Below, piece by piece: positions 34,101-43,577 of a stretch of 64,000 nt of DNA (within the stretch, counting starts at the first letter, position 1; the number at the start of each line of letters is the position of its first letter). The DNA comes from Diphasiastrum complanatum (lineage: Eukaryota > Streptophyta > Lycopodiopsida > Lycopodiales > Lycopodiaceae). The stretch spans positions 51,909,698 to 51,973,697 of the forward strand of contig CM055097.1 of assembly GCA_029204225.1 (NCBI GenBank), given 5' to 3'. A program made the translations under genes and the position numbers. The notes beneath the pieces were generated by a model, which did not search any database, had not been told where the DNA came from, and saw only the letters and a list, made by a program, of their open reading frames with translations.

Positions 34101-35005
34101 GACAATAAGGATGTAAAGTATTCCTTATGTCTTGTCATGTGAGATGAGGCTCCACTATCAATCCACCAAGGATCATTATCATCTATGTTGGCTAACAAAC
34201 TTGAAGTCATAACAAGTGATTCACATGTGTTATGTTCTTCCTCATCTATTGTAAGATTTCCTTGCCTCTCTCCTTGCTCTCTTTTCTTCTTATAACATTC
34301 ATTTGCAAAATGACCTTTTATCCCACAATAAAAGCACTTGAACTTTGACTTATTGTTCTTAGTAGAAGAGGAAGAAGAAGAGTGATCATCATGATCAAAG
34401 TTACCACCTTTGGACCATTTCCCTTTGCCTTTACCTTTGCCGTTGAATTTGCCTTTTGTGAAGAAAGCCTCTTCACCTCCACCTTGCAAGGATGCACCAT
34501 CAAGCTTTGATTGCAACCTATGTTCTTCAGCCAATAAGATTTCTTGCAAGTCAACCACACTTGGCAAGACTCTTTGAATGGCAAAACTTTGCACAAGGTT
34601 AGCATGTTCATTTAGCAAACCATTCAACATAACTTGGACTATTTCACCATCTTTTATGTTCTCATCAATGCATGCTAAATCATCACTTAGGGACTTAACT
34701 CTCAAGATAAATGCATGAGCACTTTCACCCTCTCTTTGCCTACTAGAAAATATTTGTCTCCTTAGGGTCAATACCCTAGATGTGGACTTTGATTCAAAGA
34801 GCTTCTTTAAGGCATTCCATGCCTCACTTGCACTTTGACACTTTCCAACTTCCTTGAGAAGTTCATTTGTAACATTCATTTTAATGATATGAAGAGCCCT
34901 TTTGGCCTTCTTATCAAACCTTTGTTGCTCTTGAAGTGTGAGAGGTCTCTCTTCAATTTCTGCAACTATGTCCATGAGTTCATTCAACTCAAGTAAGGAC
35001 TCCAT
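31130..35005 (-). CDS. copia gag-pol polyprotein, intact
   Basis: The first ATG is at 35005; the open frame extends two codons further to a GTG at 35011 and then to a stop further upstream. Counting from 35011 (1,293 residues): UBN2 gag ~30-165, Gly/Lys linker ~185-205, zinc knuckle CFYCGIKGHFANEC at 226-239, protease WIDSGAS with D285, pre-integrase His/Cys site (H418, H423, C452, C455), integrase D482, D544, E580 (35-residue spacing), RT ~785-1030 with YVDD at 966-969, RNase H ~1125-1260 with D1130, E1171 and D1208. No stop or frameshift. Relatives have ~30 more gag residues at the start. The last codon and TGA stop are formed across the polypurine-tract/LTR junction. Makes the particle and all enzymes for cDNA synthesis and insertion. 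Confidence 0.95.
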   Translation of the reverse strand: MESLLELNELMDIVAEIEERPLTLQEQQRFDKKAKRALHIIKMNVTNELLKEVGKCQSASEAWNALKKLFESKSTSRVLTLRRQIFSSRQREGESAHAFILRVKSLSDDLACIDENIKDGEIVQVMLNGLLNEHANLVQSFAIQRVLPSVVDLQEILLAEEHRLQSKLDGASLQGGGEEAFFTKGKFNGKGKGKGKWSKGGNFDHDDHSSSSSSTKNNKSKFKCFYCGIKGHFANECYKKKREQGERQGNLTIDEEEHNTCESLVMTSSLLANIDDNDPWWIDSGASSHMTRHKEYFTSLLSYEGEGNIIYTTNDGQCDIKGIGTIPISLSTNRKANLENVLYIPSITKNLLSVSQMIDKGLDVEFIGDACLISKCGSLIAQGRRHGKLFKLDACVISNHEGCMAREQLTNQEVWHKRLGHPNFKSLEVMAKKELVLGLPKSLVANNSVCEHCALSKSHRLAYSRSTSRSKEAFQLVHSDIHSSSTTSNGGAKMYATFIDDFSRYTWIYLLKSKDEVFAAFVKFKNEMENQFNTKIKCLRSDNGGEYTSNRFKDFCIAHGIKREMSSPRTPQQNGVAERKNRTLCECAKAMRLHANLAKSFWGEALACANYLCNRWTSASLDGKTPHEVLYGRRPSVKHCRIFGCTCFVNITLDDRTKEDPSSKKGVFVGYSEVSKAYKVYIPSTKKVVISRDVIFHEENVSNVVDVDVDVPTNHHDVQDVLDEDGDATPKQTSRKTQRQRAKPSRLTYDEKGKQVVDNSNFAFLTSFDEPTCVGEAIQKKEWIQAMDHEHQALIKSNTWRLVKLPKDKKAIGCKWIFKIKTNQDGSINKYKARLVAKGYAQEYGIDYDETFAPVAKMVTIRILISLATLYDWDMWQMDVTNAFLNGDLEEDIYMEQPEGYVSHDEPNHVCYLQKSLYGLKQAPRSWYAKLNSFLLSQNFVMSEYDHSLYFRLNENDITLLLIYVDDIILSGGNNLDIDEIKMALKREFEIQDLGKLHYILGIEIIRTSKSTFICQEKYVNSILKRFHMEDCKVVSTPMESNVKLTTRSNERSFKDITLYRKLIGSLIWLTITRPDLSFVVGKLSQFMQDPSEAHWKLGKRVLRYISGSRDFGILYGGTTPNLCGFSDSDFAGDQMDRKSTSAFAIYLGDGVVSWLSKKQPTISLSSTEAEYKALTTCTKEILWIKRMLLDLHLLEPEKTPIILCDNLSAQSLASNPVFHARSKHIEIAHHFVRDQVIAKEVELQHVSSKECVADIFTKPLGKGLYLMHRSNLGMCSKTMLKLASIVEEGV

Positions 35006-35239
35006 CCTCACTTTCCAGAATTGATATCCAAAATAGTTTGAAACAGTTTCAGCTTGGTGCTAAAATAGTACCAAAATGTACCAAAATTTAGGCAATTGGT
35101 AATAACAACACGAAATAACTAGTAGAAACCCCCAAAAGTATTGATAATTTATTTTGCGGGTATTGCTGAATACATTGTTGTTAGTTAATTGAGGTCATAT
35201 GCTTTAATAATCCTGAGATGACAACATGATCACAAATGT

Positions 35240-36150
35240 TAATGTGTAAAATGCTGAGCTACCTTTGAAAATTCTTTGTTGTATTTCTTCATGGAAGCAG
35301 GTACGCAATATTTTTATGACCTTTGAATATCTCATGCTATCCATATAATGATTTGCACTCCCGCTTCGGCTAGTTTTTTCAAAAACATCTTAGACCCGGG
35401 CCTCAGAAAATAGTAGCAGTGTTCGTGCACTCGGATTATATTTCTTTTGAAGCAATTTACAAAAGGGCCATCTGGAAATGTTCAGTAAGTGTTTAACAAC
35501 ACCCTGTTTATATCGAGGATGACCAACCTACTGGCCCTAGCTGGAATGTCATCAGCGCTAGGGGCCTTGGTCGTCATTGGATTCTCGTCTTTTATCCACC
35601 ACGGGGCATGTGGTACAAACACATAAGAACAATAAATGACATCACCATAATGAGATAATGAGATTCACATTGTGCAATAGAAAAAAGAAATGTCTTGTTT
35701 CCCTTTTAATAATAACAAGTGTCTTCTTAACATATTAGATAGCGATGACACTGATCACTCGGTGAATTTGGTCACACTTTATAACACGATAGGTAGCATT
35801 ATTCTACTTTTAGTGCAATAGAGGGTGCACGCATTACATCTTGCTTGCACGAGTTTTAATGTTATATGGTCTGGAGCGCTTTATCTTTTTAACGGGATAT
35901 AATTCTGATAACAGAGTATCATCACACAAATCTTCACCTGTCTCAAGTTCAGAAGTGTGCGAAGTTTCACTCTTCTCAGGCATGGCTTCCTCCCCTATTG
36001 TTTTTCCTTTTTGGAGTCCTTCAACTTCATCACATGCGTCTTCATTTTCCACATCCACATACACATCCTCCTGCTCTTTCTCTTGTCGGTCCTGTGCTGT
36101 ATGAAACTGTTGTGCCTGAACTTTTTGCTGTTGGTCTTGCTGTTGCTTTT
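35240..36150 (-). pseudogene. captured host gene fragment, FCP1/NIF (HAD phosphatase)-like
   Basis: In the leader of the young copia, in sense orientation. 36150-35834 is open: a Gln-rich run, an acidic stretch (DVENEDACDEVEG), then basic KKIKRSRPYN. After a non-coding gap, 35640-35500 reads WWIKDENPMTTK and RLVILDINRVLL, like the DxDx nucleophile region of plant FCP1-like proteins (DIN in place of DxD). 35470-35270 reads HCYYFLRPGSKMFLKKL AEAG VQIII and, after a one-base shift, SMRYSKVIKIL, matching the RPG-x-FL-x-L core of the FCP1/NIF domain (Pfam NIF). Candidate splice signals separate the blocks (acceptor TTTCCAG before GGCCC at about 35470). The fold assignment is from memory of the family; fragment and frameshift make it non-functional. 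Confidence 0.55.
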
Positions 36151-36159
36151 AGGTTCTGT

Positions 36160-37286
36160 CCTAAAGCACTTAGCACTCACTTTTCTCTCAACAAATGATA
36201 GATAAAGAGATCTATGAAGATTTAGGACCCTAAAACACTTCTATCTTGAACCTAGATGGTTTCCAAGCATAGAAAGGAAGATTGAAACACATGCAACACT
36301 TTGCACACACTAAGAATGGATTACAAAATCAAACCAACCTGAACACACTCTTGTTTAAGCTCTCAAACTTTCCAGCAAGTGACCAAATCAAGTTATGGTG
36401 TGAAGAGTTACTTGCATTCTTAGAAAATACCCAAAACTAGGATGCCAAGATTACCTAGTAATGAACAAACTTGATCAACATATGATCAACACACTAAGAT
36501 ATTGATTCAACCTGTAAAACCACATGTAAACCACACTTCTAAAAGTTTATAAACTCCAGCAAGTGATAAATACAAGATTTAGAGGTGAATGAATGAGCAC
36601 ACTTAGTGAATCACAAGACTAGCTTCACTATCTTGTCAAATCTTGGTGTTTAGATGTAGATCTAAGATCACTTCACATGAGAATGTTCCTCAACCTGTTA
36701 AGAACCTGAAAACACACTTGCATAATGGTTAACACCTTCCAGCAAATGCTCCAATCAAATTACATAAGGAGAGTTACTTACATGCTCAACAAAGTACACC
36801 AAAATTTATGCCAAAATTGATGACAATCTTTACAATATGCTCTTCACAATGGAGCTTACAATATGTTCACCCAAAAAAGGGGATCTTTCATCCAAATGGG
36901 AGCTTTGCTCAGCCTTTAGGAGAATTACAACTCACTCAAAAGAGCATTTGTCATCCACTTAAGGAGAAGTTTCATCCACTTAAGGAGAGTGTTCATCCAA
37001 GAATGGAGATTGTCAACAATAGGATTGAAAAGAACATTGTTAGTATTGAATATGCACAAGCCTCACAATCACAAATGATTAGGTGTTATGATCTGATCCA
37101 AAATAGTTTCTTTTCAGCCTCTGATCTTCAATAGACCTGAAATATGCTTTTGATCCACAAGTTCAACTCACAAAACAAAGGTTAGTAAGATTTGATCAAC
37201 AAAGCAATGCAAAATCATGCTAGAACTTGATCAAACATCCAAATATCACCAAAAATGGAATACTTACTGTAAATAGAAGCCAACCA
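36160..37286 (-). other. distal leader of the young copia
   Basis: Non-coding leader between primer site and captured fragment. Degenerate units containing CCAGCAAGTG and GAGTTACTTGCAT recur near 36340-36440, 36510-36600 and 36690-36790. A plus-strand ORF (36808-37134) is antisense to the element with a short HPLKE-type repeat and is probably not a gene. Confidence 0.5.
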
Positions 37287-37298
37287 GCTCTGATACCA
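37287..37298 (-). promoter_or_regulatory. copia primer-binding site (tRNA-Met)
   Basis: Minus strand TGGTATCAGAGC immediately after the LTR. Confidence 0.95.
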
Positions 37299-37953
37299 TG
37301 TGAAAAATACAGATCCTAAGTGGATCTAAACTCCAAGATCATTGGCTTGAATGCTTGCACTCCAAACTACATAAGCTAGGAATTGGCAACACATTCTATG
37401 CTACCTAGAATGCAAAGAACTTGATCAAAAAACATTTATCACAAATGGAAACTTCCATAAACATCAAGTGCGGCCCAAAATAGCATTATACAGTCCATAA
37501 TACATCAGTCTATCACTTTTGGAAAGCACCTAAGATCATACACAATAGCTTGAAGACAATACACACAACAATGCTCTCAATGGAGGAAGAAACAATGACA
37601 ATGATCTATTGATCTCAATGAAGCATACAAAAGGTTTCTCCAACCTGTTCTCCACGACTTCCCTACTATTTATGGATGAGGAAGATGACTCTCTCTCCTC
37701 TCTCTAGAAGGTACTTGACCCTAGATATTCCCTATATAGGAAAAATAGCTAAAAATGGCTTATATGACCAAAATACATCAAAATGGTCTCATTTTGAAGG
37801 GTATGAAGTTTGACACTTCATCATACTGAAAAAATACAGTAAATAAAAACATTGTGGCCTGGTTCACACGTGTGAAACTCCAGAACCAAAACTATTTACA
37901 ATTTTAGCCAATTTAGGCCTCAAACTAGCTAGGAAATGTTGACAATTTTCACA
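37299..37953 (-). repeat. 5' LTR of the young copia
   Basis: 655 bp, flanked outside by AGGAT (37954-37958). TATA-like CTATATAG at 37732-37739. Confidence 0.95.
37863..37876. promoter_or_regulatory. G-box palindrome in young copia LTR
   Basis: TTCACACGTGTGAA, identical to 31044-31057. Confidence 0.7.
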
Positions 37954-39493
37954 AGGATCCTGTTAGGTTGTTTAGGACAGTCTTTGAAGCTGTGTTTGCG
38001 AACACAGTCGGGACATTCTGCATGGTATTGGTTTTTAACTTTACAGTCAGCCATGAAATGTCCTGTTTCACCACAGATAAAGCAACGGTTGCTCATGGGT
38101 CCGGTGGTGATAGCGTAACCATCTTGGATGGCTAGCTGAGTTGGGTTGTCTTGTGGTGTGGAATACTCAGCTTGTTTGCACGAGCATGAGTTGTTGGTTT
38201 GATACTGGTGATTGCTAGATGATGGAATTGATGTATCAGGATGATATGATTGATCGTAGGAGTTTTCTACCAGGTGTGTGTGTGCAGACTCTCGATGATG
38301 TCTATTTTTTTGTGCTCCTAGATCCTATTGTCCTCGTGGTGGTGGTCCTAAGAGTGCCGACTGTTGTTGAGGTTGATGTCTAGGTGGTCTGGGCAACTCT
38401 TGTATATGGATCTGGTTGTTTTGTGGTGGATAGGGCGTGTGTTGTTGCTGTGAAACAAATGGTTGTCGAGGAGGTTGATAATGTCCTCCTGACTGGTTGT
38501 GAGACTGGTTCCTCTAATAGCAATAAAGAGAGGTATTTCCGATAAAGTCACAGATTTCACATTTGATCAAGGAGGTATTCGGGACCGGTTGGTATGAAGG
38601 GCACTCATTGCCAGTGTGTGTACCTCGGCAGTGAGGGCACCACGTGTTCTCTCGTCTATGATGGATTTGGCCAGTGGGTAACTGACCTGGCATCAAACTT
38701 TGGATAGACTTAAGAGTATTTTGAAACTCTTCGGTGAGCTTCTCCATCTGTTGTGTTGTTGCTGATTAAGCAACTCCATCTGTTTTTTCCATAACTATTC
38801 TCGTGTGTCATCGTTTGGTCGAGCTTCTTGGACAGCACGATCCCTCAATATCTGATCCCTTGTCTTCTTCTCGAATGGCAGCAGACATGGCTTGTTTCAA
38901 TGATGTATATTCATCATTGGAACAAAGTTCACGTTTGATCCATTGGGAAAGTCCAACGAGTAACCAAATGATGAGCATGGACTCGGTAGTTGCTCTTGTA
39001 CCTGGCTTTTTAATCGTTTAAATCGTTCGATATAGTCATGTACTTTTTCGTCTTTTGTCATTTTGATATTACTTAGTTTGACAAAAGGGCATTCTATCAA
39101 GGGAAAAGGCTTGAACCGTTTGATAAATGCCTCTTTCAAGAGTAACCAATCACGTTTATCTTCACGATCAAGGTTAAAAAATCACTCTCGTGCGTGATCG
39201 ATCATGGTCATCGAGAAGAGCTGTACCATGGCCTCTGGTGCTGTCTCACCGTAGACGTCACAGGCGTTCTCAAAGACTTGGAGAAATCGCTGAGGATCAG
39301 TGTTACCATCGTACTTAGGTAAGTCTAGCTTTGGGGTCCTTTTTTCAGTATGTGGAACATTATTTGCGAAAGCTTTGTTTAAGTGAGCTCGTGCATGGGA
39401 TGATTCGGCAGCATGGAATTGTGGTCGTTCGTATGGAGCTTCATAACGCGTAGGTTCATCTGTCGAATGGGTTTGTGGATGGTTCTTGGACAT
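37954..39493 (-). pseudogene. G2 gag
   Basis: ATG at 39493 on the minus strand. A hydrophilic start leads to the gag capsid domain (PKLDLPKYDGNTDPQRFLQVF ends at a TGA at about 39182), continued in 39139-38897 (KEAFIKRFKPFPLIECPF, KVHDYIERFKRL). Knuckles follow: CPHCRGTHTGNEC (short spacing), CEICDFIGNTSLYC with Asn in place of His, a Gln/Pro/His-rich spacer, CFICGETGHFMADC (normal) and CPDCVRKHSFKDC (short). The same mix of short and normal knuckles occurs in G1 gag. The young copia interrupts the frame at 37953/37954; the continuation is at 30479. Confidence 0.85.
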
Positions 39494-39796
39494 AGGATTT
39501 CATTATGAAATACTTGTTAAATCGAGCCTGTTCGGTAGATGGGGAGACCATCTATGGTGGATAGTCCTCTGTAGTATTCGGATCGTTAGGACGATCCATG
39601 ACAGCTCGTAGAGTGTCGTAGCATGGTGGAAATAAACTCGTGCACTCTGGGTATGGTGGATACGGTTGTCAGAATGCGGGTGTTGTGGTCTGTTACGAGT
39701 TGATTTCGGTTTGGGATGGTCGATGGAGGTCGTTGAAGGCCGTAAATCGTAATATTGCGGTCTACTGCGGTATGTGACAATCAAGGATAGATGTGC

Positions 39797-40705
39797 ATCG
39801 GTCGAAACTTGAGTGAGGTTCCGGCTCCGGTTGAAATTTGACAGGGGTCCGGCTCCGGTTGAGATTGGAAGTAGGCCGTTGGTCGAGAGGGAGCTTTGTC
39901 CTCCGGTTGAGATCCAAGACCAATGTTCAGGTTGAGATTTGAGCAGAGAGCTCCGGTTGAGATTTGAGAAGAGTGCTCCGGTCGAGATCTGAACAGAGTG
40001 TTCCTATCAAGATCTGAGGAGAGTTCTTTGGTTGAGATGTGAGCGGAATGCTTCTATCGAGAGCTGACAGAAGTGCTGCGGTCGAGATCTGAGTAGAGTG
40101 CTTCGGTCGAGATTGGACTGAACACTCCGGTTGAGATGTGATGGCAGTGCTCGGGTCGAGTTTTTTTTTTTTTGTTTTTTTTTTGTTTTTTTTTGCACTC
40201 CGGTTGAGAATTGATGGCAGTGCTCCGGTCGAGTTTTTACTGAGCACTCCGGTTGAGATGGGAGCAAAATGCTCCGGTTGAGAATTGGTGGCAGTGCCCC
40301 AGTCAAGTTTTTTTTTGAGCACTCCGATTGAGAATTGATGGTAGTGCTCTGGTCGAGGTTTTATGGAGCACTCCGGTTGAGAATTGATGGCAGTGCTCTG
40401 GTCGAGTTTTTTACTGAGCACTCCGGTTGAGAATTGATGGCAGTGCTCCGGTTGAGTTTTTACGGAGCACTCCAGTTGAGATGAGAGCGAAATGCTCCGG
40501 TTGAGAATTGATGGCAGTGCTCCGGTCGAGTTTTTTATTGAGCACTCTGGTTGAATTTTTTTGACTGAAAGGTCCGGTTGAGATATGACGGTTTCGTTCG
40601 GTCGAGAGGTATGAGGTAGTGGTCCGGCTCCGGTTGAGATTGTGGTGCTCGTCGTGGTGAAGATCGTGAGACTCCGGTTGAGAAACGAGCAGGACTTCGG
40701 TCTAG
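39797..40705. repeat. minisatellite array in the G2 leader
   Basis: About 30 degenerate units of 24-27 bp (GCTCCGGTTGAGATTTGA plus variable bases), interrupted by T-rich runs at 40160-40192. It lies between the G2 primer site and gag. Antisense frames stay open because the unit is near 24 bp, which explains the 300-codon minus ORF at 39927-40829 without a gene. Confidence 0.92.
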
Positions 40706-40805
40706 ACCGAAGGGATGAGCTTGTCAAGGAATGTGTAGGAGCTCTCAGACGATGGTGTCGCAACACAGGAGATTGAGATATGGCTTGGTTGAGCGTGTGT
40801 GTAGC

Positions 40806-40822
40806 TGTGCAACGGTGCCAAA
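40806..40822 (-). promoter_or_regulatory. G2 primer-binding site
   Basis: Minus strand TTTGGCACCGTTGCACA starts directly at the LTR end. It matches the first ten bases of the tRNA-Asp-type site well and then diverges. Confidence 0.8.
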
Positions 40823-41918
40823 TGTTCACTTATTCACTGAATCTGTGAACACGTTTTTCTCTTTTTGTTGCTTATCTCTCTTGGATTACCTCTGTCGTTA
40901 TGGTTTTTTGTGATTATTCTTCTTATTAGAACGTTCACAGAGCAGAAGCAATATTCAAGGATGCATTACGTATTTCCCATCCTGTCAGTGGGTAACTCAA
41001 ATCCGATACTCAGCTACATGTATACACTAGCCATGCAACCATCTATAGCTCAAACAAATCAGCATTCAGCACAGAGAGCAATCCTACTACTAACTACTGA
41101 ATCAAAGAACAATAAAAAACTAGAATAGCTACTGAAACCAAAACCAGATTCAAGAAATAAGAAAAAAGATTCCTAACAGCAGTTAACAATCTAGGAATCA
41201 AGAAACATACATTACTTGATGCCTAAATTATCCAACAACATCAAAAACTAGAGTGTCAAGACTATGCAAGATTTACACCACATTTCTAGCCTCTATAGTT
41301 TACTTGAATGCTGATTTCTACAAGATTCCACAAGTAAGAATTGAAGCTAATCCACAACTAAGCAAGAACAAGAAACAAGAATCTAGTTAATTCACAAGCA
41401 AGGAAGCATGCTCATAGAAATATCACTCAAGATCATTGCCATGAACAAGGAGCTTAGTGATCTTCAAGAACTCGTGGAGGATCCTCTTTATTAGCTCAAG
41501 AGAACTTGAAAATACAATCAAAAGCTCCCTCAGAAGAGAGGGGGGCCCTTAAATAAGCAAGAAGGCTGCCCATGTGGAGCCCATGTGGCAATTCCACTAA
41601 ATTAGAAATTACATGTGGAATTTGCCCTTCCACTAGAGGTCACCATCAAAAGGTGGCTCACTCTTACTATTTTAAGGGGGGTCTACATTTATTACAACTA
41701 TTCAAGGAAATGTTACTAGCCTCTACATGGTCATTCCTTCTTTGGGATACACCATGTAGGCTCACATAGTTAATCACTATCTTCCTAGCCAGTATTTCCT
41801 CAGCTCTCACGCTCGGCTCTCAGCTTCTTATGCTCTCTTCCTTTTGAGACCTCCTCGGTCATGGGTGAGAGATAACTTATGTCTTCAGCTTGGCTCGGTA
41901 CTAGATAATCGGCTAACA
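40823..41918 (-). repeat. 5' LTR of gypsy G2
   Basis: 1,096 bp, TGTTAGCC (41918) to AGTGAACA (40823) on the minus strand. It is a diverged copy of 9015-10107. Outer flank 41919-41923 is the target duplication (minus GAACT). An 87-88-codon ORF antisense to the LTR is open in both LTR copies but starts from TTG and has no known relatives. Confidence 0.88.
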
Positions 41919-41964
41919 AGTTCAAATTTCAACATGAATGGAGGATCCAAATCTAACTCTAACA
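41919..41964 (-). repeat. left part of the G1 5' LTR, split by G2
   Basis: Minus strand from TGTTAGAGTTAGATTTGGATCC to GAACT, matching the start of the uninterrupted G1 LTR copy at 8198-8160. The remainder of this LTR is at 10108-10224. Confidence 0.75.
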
Positions 41965-43150
41965 TGTTGGGTTTCCCTCCAATTTTGATGGTTCTCACAT
42001 TTTTTTGAATTTGAATAAAAAGAGAGGCAAGAATGGACCAATAGAATTCAGAGGCCAGGGTCCTCCTCTCCAATATGACAGAGACAATACATATTGAATT
42101 CTAAATGTTCCCTGATGGTGAAAGAAGAACTAGATAAGTCTCTTGAAGCCGAGATAATTTATCCAGTTTTGAGCAGTGAATGGGTGTCACCCATTGTGGC
42201 GGTTCCAAAGAAGAAAACTGGTAAAATCCGAGTGTGCCAAGGGTTCAGAAAACTAAATGCAGCAATAAAAAACGATTATCATCCTTTACCCGCTACTTGA
42301 TACAATATTGGATAAAGTTGTTGGCTATGAAAGATATAGTTTTCTAGATGGTTTTTCTGGGTACTATCAAGCTCAAATTAGAGTAGAGATCGAGATAAAA
42401 TGACCTTTATGATAGATTGGGGTACCTATGCATATAACCGAATGCCATTCGAACTTTGCAACACACCTATCATGTTTCAAAGGATGATGACAATCATATT
42501 TCAAGACTTCTTGAGGAAATTTTTGGAAATATTTATAGCTGATTTATGTATTTTTAGTTCACATAAAGAATATTTGGAGAAGCTCCAATAGAAGATGCAA
42601 AGAAACATCTATATCATTACATCCTGAGAAAAGTTATTTTGGGATGACTGAAGGTATTCTTTTGGGACATTGAATTTCAGAACGAGGAATTGAAGTTGAT
42701 TAGCATAATGTCAAAGTTATTGATCCACTCTTACCTCCAACCAATCTAAGAGAGTTAAGAGGTTTTCTTGGCCATTTAGGCTATTATCAAATATTTATTC
42801 AAGATTATGCCATTCTGGCAGCTCCTTTAAACAAGTTATTAAAGAAAGATGTTGTTTATGAATGGAGTGTAGATTTCTAGAAGTCTTTTGATAAACTGAA
42901 AATTAAATTGAAGACTGCTCCAATTTTACAACCCTGTGATTGGATCAAAAAATTATATGTCTATGTGGATACGTCTTTTTTTGCAATTGAAGCATTCTGA
43001 ATCATAAAGCCGATGCAAAGAGAGATTATCCTATATACTATGCAGGCAGACAATTGTCTGCATCTATAAATAATTACTCTACTACGGAGTGGGAGACTTT
43101 GGGAATGATTTATGGGTTGAATTTCTCGTTGGATCTTCTACTATTAGAAT
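41965..43150 (+). pseudogene. gypsy G3 reverse transcriptase and RNase H start
   Basis: Plus strand. RT landmarks: EWVSPIVAVPKK, IRVCQGFRKLNAAI, GFSGYYQAQI (frame-shifted), GTYAYNRMPFELCNTPIMFQRMM and a dead catalytic box (IADL in place of a YxDD-type motif). The connection (GFLGHLGYYQIF), then RNase H with NYSTTEWETLGMIYGL and a deletion to the segment ending at 43150. There the coding sequence stops on this strand; the next codons of the same RNase H are at 48424 on the minus strand. Not the same subfamily as G1/G2, judged by its RT motifs. Confidence 0.8.
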
Positions 43151-43577
43151 GTTGGGTCGAAGATCTCGGGTAGTATAGCCCTCCCGCCTGTCAACAAGGG
43201 TTAGATCACTGGATAGGTGCCTAGATGCTACTTTTAGTTAGTTCTCTACTTTTTCCCTAACTCTACCACCACTAAAGCTACCCACCGTTAATTCTACTCC
43301 ACTAAATTAACCTTCATCTTGATTTTGGGTGAAAGAGAAGGGAAGAATAGAAGAGGTTGAGAGGAGGAGAGAAAGAGAGAGATAGAGAGTGAGAGTGAGA
43401 GTGAGAGTGGAGGTTAGCTCAAATGCTCATTTTACTTGCTAAAGGAGAAACATCAGCTATGGAAACCAAGAAAGCATAAACTTGAAAGCAAATAGAAAGC
43501 AACAATAGCAATAGCAAGCATTGAATAGCAAATGAGGATGTTTCTCTTCCAAAAATGGTAGAGTTTCCTCCTTCTCA
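43151..43577. other. 425-bp insertion, solo-LTR-like
   Basis: Non-coding, with a GA-rich stretch (43325-43410). On the minus strand it begins TGAGAAGGAGG and ends CCCAACA, i.e. TG...CA ends, and sits at the end of the copia C3 integrase region. No partner copy in the window; the solo-LTR call is tentative. Confidence 0.35.

Larger units (their letters stand above)
30480..37953 (-). mobile_element. young, structurally intact copia retrotransposon
   Basis: 7,474 bp with 655-bp LTRs at 30480-31134 and 37299-37953, between which I count only two differences by eye. It is flanked by the perfect 5-bp target duplication AGGAT (30475-30479 and 37954-37958). The tRNA-Met primer site is at 37287-37298 and the polypurine tract at 31135-31147. 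One long gag-pol ORF (31130-35005) has every catalytic motif in place. It sits within the gag-protease region of G2. Its leader (35006-37286) is unusually long and carries what looks like a captured host gene fragment. All requirements for mobility seem present; whether it is expressed is unknown. Confidence 0.95.

Noticed and set aside
35350-35440. A copia pol C-terminus in the young copia leader (LKKLAEAGV followed by a GGGAGTG-like tract)
   Set aside because: The ending resembles the LAEEGV tail of copia pol, but the surrounding frame (FLRPGSKMFLKKL, RLVILDIN) fits an FCP1/NIF-type domain better, and no LTR follows.
36808-37134. A 108-codon plus-strand ORF with HPLKE-type repeats
   Set aside because: It is antisense to the young copia leader, low in complexity, and has no relatives I recognise; likely a short tandem repeat read in an open frame.
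39927-40829. A 300-codon minus-strand ORF
   Set aside because: It is the translation of a minisatellite with a ~24-bp unit; the protein is only the repeat and the region is the G2 leader.
40865-41128. An 87-codon ORF conserved in both G2 LTRs (also 9802-10065)
   Set aside because: It is antisense to the LTR and starts at TTG. Two copies of one element share sequence by descent, so conservation is not evidence of function.
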